A DNA stretch of 64,000 bases from contig NZ_CP065800.1 of the NCBI RefSeq assembly GCF_023206215.1, forward strand, positions 930,001 to 994,000, given 5' to 3'. Numbering within the stretch: the stretch's first letter is position 1; each line of letters starts with the position of its first letter. The DNA comes from Butyrivibrio fibrisolvens. Its GTDB lineage: Bacteria; Bacillota; Clostridia; Lachnospirales; Lachnospiraceae. Below are positions 21,338 to 28,746 of the stretch, one piece after another. The position numbers were made by a program, and so were the translations under genes. The notes beneath the pieces were generated by a model. That model was not told where the DNA came from, made no database searches, and worked only from the letters and a program-made list of their open reading frames with translations.

Positions 21338-23062
21338 CTATCTTCCTTTACTGTTTTTTTGAATTGTTTTCATTTGACTTTTGGTGATGAACTCAAAGTC
21401 TGTTCTGAAACCGCAGGCTTCATGGAGATTATCGGTTAGTTTTGTTCTCTGATATGTTGGTATATAGCCTTGTTCTTTGATTCCTGCAAAGTTCATTTCT
21501 TTTAGTGTGCTGAGTATATCATTACAAGTGTATCTGCTATCAATGCGTTTTTCTAAATATCTATAGATGATTAGAGCAAGAAAACAAGTAAGAAAGTGTG
21601 CTTTAATCCTAACATCATTCTGAAGAAATACAGGTCTTGCTTCAAAATCTGTTTTCATAATCCTGAAACATTCCTCTATCTCCCAGCGACCTTCACTGAC
21701 TTTCAATATATCGCTTACAGGATCATCTAGAAGATCTGTTGAAACAGCATACATGCCATCGTAAAGAGATTCCTGTTCAATCTTGTCTGTATCAAGGTAA
21801 TTATGTATGTTTGCAGCTTCTCCGCTATCGGTTACAGCAATCTTGCCGATAAAACGTGCCGGATCGTTGGGATTTTTCCTGTTCCGTTTTGTTGAACCAG
21901 AATCGATAAGTTTCTGCGCACGTTCCACCTGTGACTCACGGATTGCTTTCTGATACTTGGCAAACTTTGGAGAATAGGTGACTATAAGACGTTGATGGAG
22001 TTTCTTGGGAGTGTAGGGTTCTTCTTTGTAGTATAAATCAGTATCATCATCAGATAGTTTTGATATATCTACAAGAGTATCGTCTGATAATCTTTTGAAG
22101 CCTTCGCCATCTAATGCCCATTTTTTATCTTCAGCGTTAAGCTTCTTGATGGACTGAGTCACGATAAATGCCCGTTCACCCATGTGGTTGTAGTTCCTTA
22201 TCTTCTCTGAACCAAGCCCTGCATCACTACAATATATGAATTTTTGGCATCCGAATTCAGACAGTACTTTTTCTTCAAGAGGCTTAAGCGAAGTCTGCTC
22301 ATTGGCATTGCCTGGAAACAACGAAAAAGCTAAAGGAATACCGTCACCGTCCATAAACATACCCATTTGTATGATTGGATTTGGGCGGTGTTCTTTACTC
22401 TTGCCATATTTCTTATCGCCGTCTTCCTGCTCAATCTCAAAGTAGTAATTAGTGCAATCGTAGAAGAGGATTTTGTCATTTCTTTTGCCAATAAGATGGC
22501 TGTTTTTATAAACCTCGGATTGAATGAATTCACATTCATTTCCAAGAACATCCAATGCGCGGTATATATCATGAAGTTTATATGTTGGCTTTTCTAAGAA
22601 TTCAGAAGCTACTTTAAATGAAGATCTTTTACTTGATGGTTCAAGAATTCTTGCGAAAATCATGTCCGAAAGAATAGCATTGATATCGTACTTGAACTTA
22701 TATTTATCTCTAAGTTTTCTGCAGGTTTTATCTAATGCCAGGGAATAGTAAATGTATTGAAGGAATAGGTATCCTCCGCGGTGAAGTACTTGCTGATTAT
22801 AATCGAGCTGTCTGTTGGCATGGAATGTTATCTGGACAGACTTCGATTGCTGGTCTTCTTTATATTTCAGTGTTTCGAGTCTTGCTTCCTCTTTAGCCCA
22901 TGCCATAACATCATCTCTTGTTGGCCCGTGTTCTTTTATTAGTTCCTGTAAGGTTCCAAGTTTTCTGATAATCGTAGAAGTGTTGATACCTTTATCATTG
23001 ATATACCCTTTAGAAATGTAGAATGATTCGGCGTTTTTGGATTTAGATGTTATCACTCTCAT
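21338..23062 (-). CDS. IS1634-family DDE transposase
   Basis: A 574-aa transposase. Visible features: N-terminal MRVITSKSKNAESFYISKGY, the first catalytic Asp region FYDCTNYYFEIEQEDG, the second near FIYCSDAGLGSEKIR, and the Glu in the C-terminal block SEGRWEIEECFRIMKTDFEARPV, the YREK-like signature of IS4-type enzymes. ATG 23062 is preferred to the upstream frame start because GGAGG stands 9 bases before it. The gene is intact, so the element may still be active. Confidence 0.92.
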   Translation of the reverse strand: MRVITSKSKNAESFYISKGYINDKGINTSTIIRKLGTLQELIKEHGPTRDDVMAWAKEEARLETLKYKEDQQSKSVQITFHANRQLDYNQQVLHRGGYLFLQYIYYSLALDKTCRKLRDKYKFKYDINAILSDMIFARILEPSSKRSSFKVASEFLEKPTYKLHDIYRALDVLGNECEFIQSEVYKNSHLIGKRNDKILFYDCTNYYFEIEQEDGDKKYGKSKEHRPNPIIQMGMFMDGDGIPLAFSLFPGNANEQTSLKPLEEKVLSEFGCQKFIYCSDAGLGSEKIRNYNHMGERAFIVTQSIKKLNAEDKKWALDGEGFKRLSDDTLVDISKLSDDDTDLYYKEEPYTPKKLHQRLIVTYSPKFAKYQKAIRESQVERAQKLIDSGSTKRNRKNPNDPARFIGKIAVTDSGEAANIHNYLDTDKIEQESLYDGMYAVSTDLLDDPVSDILKVSEGRWEIEECFRIMKTDFEARPVFLQNDVRIKAHFLTCFLALIIYRYLEKRIDSRYTCNDILSTLKEMNFAGIKEQGYIPTYQRTKLTDNLHEACGFRTDFEFITKSQMKTIQKNSKGR

Positions 23063-23198
23063 ATGCAAAACCTCCACACCTTATTATAACACACATTGCG
23101 ATACATTGCGATAGTATAACACCATAAAATTGACATAAAAAATACAGACCTTAAGCGGTCTGTAAGGTATTATTATTTTATTGAACTGTCAAACTACC

Positions 23199-23314
23199 GG
23201 GCATACAGAATATAAATCATTGCCATGTATTAACCATTTTATAAATTCATGGCATGATATCTGGAGATTTTTATATAAACTTTACTTGCCAATATAGTGT
23301 CCTAAGCATATACT
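23199..23314 (+). repeat. 116-bp direct repeat, right copy
   Basis: Perfect copy of 21126-21241, adjoining the right end of the insertion sequence. Of the rest of 23063-23452, 23315-23452 is the AT-rich 5' region of clpX. Confidence 0.95.
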
Positions 23315-23452
23315 TAGAATGCTGAAATCGATTTTACATATATTAGTGAATTAAAAAATAGGCAATAATTGATAGAGACAGATAATACAAAGAGACGATA
23401 AATCGGATCGGCGGATCAGGAACTTGGAAGATTCAAAAAAGAAAGGTTTTTT

Positions 23453-25051
23453 ATGAGCGATTTTTTTAACAACGACGACAACAAAGATAATGCTACTAAT
23501 GAAACTACTAATACAGAAACAACCGCAAATACAAATAGTAGCGACAATAATGATAACAAGAGCGCTATGGATTTTCGTGAGATAGATGAGAATGGTAAAT
23601 CTACTGTAGATGATAAGGATCTATCTGGTTCTGATAAGAAGGATAGTGATTATGAGGATATCTGCTTCATATGCAGACGTCCTGAGTCCAAGGCCGGTCG
23701 TATGTACAAGCTTCCAAACCATATATGTGTGTGTGAAGACTGTATGCATCGTACCATGGATACTGTAAGTCAGTATGATTACAACAATCTTCTCAATAAC
23801 CCTGAACTCATGAATCAGCTTAACAAGAACAGCGGTATTACATTCATGAATCTTGGAGACTTTGGCTCTAACCTTCAGGGCGGAATACCTAATTCACAGA
23901 AGATCAAGAAATCCAAGAAAAAAGAGGAAGAGGAGACTATTGATATCAAGAAGATCCCTGCTCCTCACAAGATCAAGGCACAGCTCGATGAATATGTAAT
24001 AGGTCAGGATCAGGCCAAGAAGGTTATCTCTGTTGCGGTTTATAACCACTATAAGAGAGTTGCTACAGGCACTATGGACGATATTGAGATTGATAAGTCC
24101 AATATCCTTATGATAGGACCTACAGGAAGTGGTAAGACATATCTTGTTAAGACGCTTGCCCGTCTTCTTGATGTACCGCTTGCTATAGCAGATGCTACAT
24201 CACTTACAGAAGCAGGTTATATCGGTGATGATATCGAAAGTGTAATATCCAAGCTCCTTGCGGCAGCAGGCAATGATGTCAAGAAAGCTGAGCGCGGTAT
24301 CGTCTTCATCGATGAGATAGATAAGATCGCCAAGAAGAAGTCCACAACAGCAAGAGATGTAAGCGGCGAATCCGTACAGCAGGGAATGCTCAAGCTCCTT
24401 GAAGGATCTGAAGTTGAAGTTCCTGTAGGTGCTAATTCCAAGAATGCTATGGTACCTCTTACTACAGTTAATACCAAGAATATCCTCTTTATCTGTGGTG
24501 GTGCCTTCCCGGATCTTACAGATATAATCAAGAACAGGCTCAATAAATCTTCATCAATAGGTTTTAACTCTGAACTTAAGGATAAGTATGATGACGATGA
24601 GAACATCCTTTCATACGTAACTACAGAAGATTTAAAGAAGTTCGGAATGATCCCTGAGTTCCTTGGACGACTTCCTATAGTATGCACACTTTCAGGTCTT
24701 ACCAAGGAAGCACTTATCAAAATCCTCAAAGAGCCCAAGAATGCTATCCTCAAGCAGTATCAGAAGCTCCTTGAGCTTGATGAAGTAGATCTTAGATTTG
24801 ACGACGGAGCGCTTGAAGCTATTGCAGAGAAGGCTCTTGAAAAGGATACAGGAGCCCGTGCCCTTAGATCTATCATAGAAGAGTTTATGCTTGATATCAT
24901 GTACGAGATACCAAAGGATGACAATATAGGCAGAGTTACTCTTACAAGAGAGTATATTGAAGGCACAGGCGGACCTCAGATCGAGATCAGAAGCGAAAAG
25001 CCCAAGATTAATGCTGCGGTGGAAGCTGCTATAGAAGATAAAAAAGAATAG
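23453..25051 (+). CDS. clpX: ClpX-type AAA+ unfoldase with N-terminal extension
   Basis: A 532-aa ATPase that unfolds substrates for ClpP. Residues 1-66 are an Asn/Thr/Asp-rich extension absent from ordinary ClpX (about 420 aa). The zinc-binding domain uses C71, C74, C94 and C97. Walker A GPTGSGKT is at 222-229, Walker B VFIDEIDKI follows, and the SSSIGF segment is the IGF loop that docks on ClpP, so partnership with ClpP is expected. GAAAGG precedes the ATG. It could be a second ClpX paralogue. It lies just outside the insertion sequence and before the RiPP locus. Confidence 0.9.
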   Translation: MSDFFNNDDNKDNATNETTNTETTANTNSSDNNDNKSAMDFREIDENGKSTVDDKDLSGSDKKDSDYEDICFICRRPESKAGRMYKLPNHICVCEDCMHRTMDTVSQYDYNNLLNNPELMNQLNKNSGITFMNLGDFGSNLQGGIPNSQKIKKSKKKEEEETIDIKKIPAPHKIKAQLDEYVIGQDQAKKVISVAVYNHYKRVATGTMDDIEIDKSNILMIGPTGSGKTYLVKTLARLLDVPLAIADATSLTEAGYIGDDIESVISKLLAAAGNDVKKAERGIVFIDEIDKIAKKKSTTARDVSGESVQQGMLKLLEGSEVEVPVGANSKNAMVPLTTVNTKNILFICGGAFPDLTDIIKNRLNKSSSIGFNSELKDKYDDDENILSYVTTEDLKKFGMIPEFLGRLPIVCTLSGLTKEALIKILKEPKNAILKQYQKLLELDEVDLRFDDGALEAIAEKALEKDTGARALRSIIEEFMLDIMYEIPKDDNIGRVTLTREYIEGTGGPQIEIRSEKPKINAAVEAAIEDKKE

Positions 25052-25073
25052 TAAGTTAACAAGTGGATTCAAA

Positions 25074-25140
25074 GGGGCAGTTCTAGTGTTGTTCAAATAG
25101 CCAAAGGCTTTATAATAGCATTGGAACTGTCTCTTTTATA
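25074..25140 (+). terminator. Terminator after clpX
   Basis: GGGGCAGTTC (25074-25083) pairs with GAACTGTCTC (25124-25133) through ten pairs including G-T, with a small AGCC/GGCT hairpin in the loop, then TTTT. Confidence 0.7.
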
Positions 25141-25166
25141 TTGCTTTGGCACCAATGGGAATTATT

Positions 25167-27025
25167 ATGGACAAAAATAAAAAAGCTTATGGCAATCTTT
25201 TAAAATCTATAAGGAAATACAAAGGTATATCAGAAGAGCTACTTGCGCATGGTATGTTTGACAAGAGTATGATATACAGAATTGAGTCTGGTCAAAGGCG
25301 AATAGGCTTCTTTTCAAGAAGACGTTTAATGAGCAGACTTGGAATTTCTTTGTCATTATTTACCGAGTATCTTCAGTATGATGAATATGAAGCATATTCT
25401 AAGCAAAGAGAAATAATATATGCTTTTGAGAATGAAGATACACAAAATATAGAGTCTGTTCTGGCTGAATACGAAAAAACAGCCAAGAAAGATAAAGTTG
25501 GTTTGCAATTTGCACTATTTATAAGAGCAGTTTTGGAATCATCTTCTGATCTCGAAATGTCTTATGAGTATATTAGTAAGTGCATAAAAATAACAATGCC
25601 GAATATTAAATATAGTGAATTATCTGAGTATGTACTATCCGGCGAAGAGGTAAAATATCTGTCATATTATTTGAAAATAAAATCTACTATCGAAAAAGAT
25701 ACTATAGACGATGATATATGCGGAAATCTTACTATTAATGGATGCTTTGAAAAACTGCTTGACTACATAATAGAACAGAAGTGGGATACTGTACCACAGA
25801 TGCAAGTGTTTCCTGCCGTACTGGTAGATTATTGGAACTACTTGGTGAATTGTAGAAATGATTTTTTAATAAAAAATGGAAACGCGAATCAAACTTTTTA
25901 AAATATCTGAACTATGCATTATATACATTAAAGGAAAGTGATCTATTATTTTATTTGCCTTCGCTTCTTACGATGGGGAAGACTCTATCGCGGGGAATAA
26001 AACAAAGTGAATATGAGAAATATGATAATGTATTTAGAAAAGTGTTTGAATTAAGCGGAAATGACTATAATAAAAAAAATCCATGGTCTGTGTTTTATGG
26101 TGGAAGCATATATTTGCTTGGAGATGTTTTAAAAAGACGGAGGATCCTGTTTGGGATGACTCAAAAAGAGTTTTGTGAAGGGATTTGTGATATAAGGACA
26201 TATTCAAGACTTGAGACTGGCAAGGCAAAAACACATGATCGTGAAACTATAATGCTGCTAAAAAAGGCTAGATTGCCAGAGCAATATTTTTATGCACAGA
26301 TAGTATCAGACGATTATTCTCTAATAAAGGATTCTCTACTAATAAATAAACTAATAAATGAATCAAAATATAATGAAGCTAATAATATGCTGTTATTGTT
26401 GGAGAACAAAATAGATATGAGCATTCCAATAAATAGTCAATTTATCGGCAATAAGATAGCATTGGCGAGTATTGGACTAAAAGAAATTGATAAGAATTGT
26501 TATGGAAATCTGGCAAGAAAATATCTGCATCTTACTATAGATAAAAGTATTGGTGACTTATGTATATCAAAAATGTATTTTACATCAGTAGAATATAATC
26601 TTATATATAATTTGGTGCGGTATGGTGAATTGCAGAAGAAGATATTTGATGGTATTCTTACATATTTTACTGATGTTAGCTATCTTGAAAAGAGACATAG
26701 AGATAGGCATTTAGATTATATTGTATGGTATTTTGCAAGCTATTTAGGTGATCATGATGACAAACAAAAGTCAACTGAGATTAGCAAAATATTGTTAAAA
26801 AACACCTTCTTAAAGATGAATAGAGAAGAGGTTATTAAAAATATTTATAATATTTTGTGGAATAAATATGATGGCAATTTTGCGGGTAGTACAGAAGCAG
26901 AGAATATCCTTTCTGTACTTCTTAATGTAAGTGAATTTTATAAAGCCGAAAGAGATATGAAATTCTTTAATCAAAGGTTGAAAGAAGTGATAGTTGAACC
27001 TGAATCGTCAGAATCATCAGAATAA
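25167..27025 (+). pseudogene. Two-HTH RRNPP-like regulator, broken by a one-base frameshift near 25862-25867
   Basis: Two consecutive frames make one protein of about 619 aa when a single T is restored in the T run at 25862-25867: the first frame runs ...CRNDF and the second continues FNKKWKRESNFLKYLNYAL. Residues 5-65 form an XRE-type helix-turn-helix (SMIYRIESGQRRIG), followed by helical repeat-like sequence; a second XRE-like HTH (LKRRRILFGMTQKEFCEG, then TYSRLETGKAK) lies near the middle, followed by another helical repeat region to the C-terminus. Rgg/PlcR-type peptide-responsive regulators have one HTH plus TPR-like repeats; the double arrangement here is unusual. ATG 25167 is preferred to TTG/ATG codons upstream. 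It stands before the RiPP operon, which it probably controls. Break may be real or a sequencing error. Confidence 0.7.
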
Positions 27026-27144
27026 TCGCAGGAAAGTTCAAAATAATCATTGTCTATTTGTGATGGTAAGTGAATAGATATAAGTTTTGATCCAATTAAA
27101 AAAATAATGACCGTTACAAGAATAAGAAGTGTTTTTTTGAACAT
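26971..27144 (-). CDS. Putative exported signalling peptide, convergent with the regulator
   Basis: A 57-codon frame on the minus strand, overlapping the last 55 bases of the regulator. The product begins MFKKTLLILVTVIIFLIG, a basic start and hydrophobic core like a signal or anchor segment, then a polar, Asp/Ser-rich stretch with one Cys (FELSCDYSDDSDD) and ends GSTITSFNL. GAGGAG lies about 10 bases before the ATG, and a good promoter reads into it: TTGTGA (27204-27199), 17-base spacer, TACAAT (27181-27176). Pheromone genes of Rgg/SHP and TprA/PhrA systems also lie against their regulator gene, which suggests this is the cognate peptide. No homologue is recognised; function is inference. Confidence 0.6.
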   Translation of the reverse strand: MFKKTLLILVTVIIFLIGSKLISIHLPSQIDNDYFELSCDYSDDSDDSGSTITSFNL

Positions 27145-27175
27145 TTGATATTTACTCCTCTGTATTTTGATATAT

Positions 27176-27204
27176 ATTGTAATGATAGTAATGGTTATTC
27201 ACAA
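27176..27204 (-). promoter_or_regulatory. Promoter of the putative peptide gene
   Basis: Minus-strand TTGTGA and TACAAT are separated by exactly 17 bases, placing the transcription start near 27168, about 24 bases before the ATG. The -35 box touches the base of the long inverted repeat at 27202-27245. Confidence 0.55.
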
Positions 27205-27245
27205 TAGACAGAACTGGCAACTTTTGTTGCCAGTTCTGTCTATTG
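27202..27245. promoter_or_regulatory. Perfect 20-bp inverted repeat with T tail in the RiPP control region
   Basis: CAATAGACAGAACTGGCAAC and its exact complement are separated by TTTT; TTTTAT follows on the plus strand. As RNA it is a strong terminator for plus-strand transcripts leaving the regulator gene. As DNA it lies between the minus-strand peptide promoter and the RiPP precursor, where an operator is expected. It could serve as both. The rest of 27026-27333 holds the peptide gene and AT-rich leader. Confidence 0.8.
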
Positions 27246-27333
27246 TTTTATATATATTAGTATGGGTTAATGTAAGTAGTTACTTGTTTAGCAGGTGCAC
27301 ATGCTAGATGAAAATAAAGAATAGGAGGATGCT

Positions 27334-27438
27334 ATGCAAATATTAGAAATGGGTTTTACAGACGAAGAGATATTATCTCAAGTTGGTGCAATTGCAGATA
27401 ATAATGGTACTTGTGGCAATAATGGAATTTGCGGATAA
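27334..27438 (+). CDS. RiPP precursor peptide with two NNGxCG repeats
   Basis: A 34-aa peptide, too short for ordinary gene calling. AGGAGG (27323-27328) stands 5 bases before the ATG. The leader (1-22) begins MQILEMGFTDEEILSQVG and is acidic and helical; the core is two tandem six-residue units, NNGTCG and NNGICG. Each contains N-x-x-C (N24..C27 and N30..C33). In streptococcal radical-SAM RiPPs of the NxxC class, the maturase joins the Cys sulfur to the Asn beta carbon. By analogy the product may carry two small thioether rings. A maturase and exporter follow in the same direction. Modification is inference. Confidence 0.8.
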   Translation: MQILEMGFTDEEILSQVGAIADNNGTCGNNGICG

Positions 27439-27444
27439 GAAAGT

Positions 27445-27475
27445 GACAGGGCAAGGTATTGCCCTGTCTTATTGC
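27445..27475 (+). terminator. Hairpin between precursor and maturase genes
   Basis: GACAGGGCAA and TTGCCCTGTC pair perfectly over a 4-base loop and are followed by TTATTGCTTT. The weak T tail suggests partial termination, giving more precursor than maturase transcript, a common arrangement in RiPP operons. Confidence 0.7.
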
Positions 27476-27494
27476 TTTATAATGGGAGGAAATA

Positions 27495-28742
27495 ATGCGG
27501 TATTTTATACCTGGATATATAGATATATGGGATGAAAAAAATAATACTATTCTAGAGTCCAAAATTAACAAGAATAAAGTGATAATTGAAGACGAGATAT
27601 ATAAAAAAGAACTTAATGAAGTTATAGAAAATGGATGTAATGATATTGATACTAGGCTGAGAAAATTCTTAAATGCTCAAAATATGCTGGTTACAGAGCA
27701 ATATGCTCGTAATAAGCTTGATAGATTAAAATCTTTATTAGATAAGGTGTGTATTGTAACAATTTGTCCTACTGAAGCTTGTAATTTTAATTGTAAATAT
27801 TGTTATGAGAATCATAAAAAAGGCAAGATGCAACAAGGTACATTAGATAATATACTAGAATATCTGATAGAAGAGTCATATAAGTATCATAAGGTTCATG
27901 TGAATTGGTTTGGCGGAGAACCGACTCTTTGTAAAGATATGGTAGTTCGTTCATCTATGAAGCTTAAGACAAATATTAAGAATTACTCGTCAGCAATGAC
28001 TACTAATGGTTTTTTACTTACTCCAAAGACATTTGTTGATTATTATAATGTTGGTATTACAAACTTTCAAATCACTATTGATGGTAAAATGCACGACCAA
28101 TTTAGAATCTTAAAAAACGGAAAGGGAACACTTGAAACTATTGAAAAGAACATAACGGGAATTAAGAGTCTTCCTAATGATCGATTCAGATATCGCATTA
28201 TGATTAGGCACAATATAATGGCTGATGATATAGACTACGGGTGGTATGATCATTTAAAAGAATTGATACAGGAAGATAATCGTTTTACAGTTTTGATTAA
28301 AGCTATATCCGACTATGGTGGAAACAGAATTAAGAAAATGAATCTCCATACTTATAAAGAGAGAACTGACACTATTAACAGGCATGTTGAATATGCTAAT
28401 AAAATAGGTCTTAAATGTGCTAATTTGACTAAGGAGTGTTTTTCTAATATATGTTATGCAAGCTATTCTAACAGCATGGTATTTAGAATGGATGGCAGAA
28501 TAGAAAAATGTACAGTATGCCTTGGGGCAAAACAAAATTATATAGGAGTAGTTGAGGGAAACGAAGTAGTAATAGATGAATATAATAATAATCAGAAGTG
28601 GACACAAGCTCCTTTGCTTGATGAATGCTTGAGGTGTAAAAATGTTGCTTCGTGTCTTAATCTTCGTTGTAGAAAACAAAACGTATTAGAAGGAATAGAA
28701 AGACAAACTTGTTCTGATTATAATTATAGGAGTTTAGTGTGA
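27495..28742 (+). CDS. Radical SAM/SPASM peptide maturase
   Basis: A 415-aa enzyme. Residues 1-85 resemble the peptide-binding (RRE-like) N-terminus of RiPP maturases, though I cannot confirm the fold. The SAM-cluster motif is C96-x3-C100-x2-C103 (CNFNCKYC); the GGEP motif lies at 140-143. The C-terminal SPASM region has C320, C339, C342, C378, C381, C387, C392 and C406, enough for two auxiliary Fe-S clusters. GGGAGG stands 6 bases before the ATG. It follows the NxxC precursor by 56 bases and precedes the exporter by 4, so it most likely installs thioether links in that peptide. AT-rich with many AGA/ATA codons, unlike the backbone genes. Confidence 0.88.
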   Translation: MRYFIPGYIDIWDEKNNTILESKINKNKVIIEDEIYKKELNEVIENGCNDIDTRLRKFLNAQNMLVTEQYARNKLDRLKSLLDKVCIVTICPTEACNFNCKYCYENHKKGKMQQGTLDNILEYLIEESYKYHKVHVNWFGGEPTLCKDMVVRSSMKLKTNIKNYSSAMTTNGFLLTPKTFVDYYNVGITNFQITIDGKMHDQFRILKNGKGTLETIEKNITGIKSLPNDRFRYRIMIRHNIMADDIDYGWYDHLKELIQEDNRFTVLIKAISDYGGNRIKKMNLHTYKERTDTINRHVEYANKIGLKCANLTKECFSNICYASYSNSMVFRMDGRIEKCTVCLGAKQNYIGVVEGNEVVIDEYNNNQKWTQAPLLDECLRCKNVASCLNLRCRKQNVLEGIERQTCSDYNYRSLV

Positions 28743-28746
28743 CATT

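Larger units (their letters stand above)
21242..23198 (-). mobile_element. IS1634-like insertion sequence (IS4 superfamily)
   Basis: A single transposase gene lies between imperfect terminal inverted repeats: TTTGACAGTTTGGAATAA at the left end and the complement of TTATTGAACTGTCAAAC at the right end. The element is about 1957 bp and is bounded by the 116-bp direct repeats. A hairpin with T run at 21268-21315 follows the transposase stop. The IS1634 family is known for unusually long, variable target duplications, which fits. Confidence 0.88.

Noticed and set aside
21126..23314. 116-bp repeats as attachment sites of an integrated element
   Set aside because: No integrase is present and the repeats abut IS terminal repeats; long target duplication by an IS1634-type transposase explains them better.
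25955..27025. Independent second regulator starting at 25955
   Set aside because: No ribosome binding site; the frame is open back to 25862 and continues the sequence of the first regulator frame, so one frameshifted gene is more likely.
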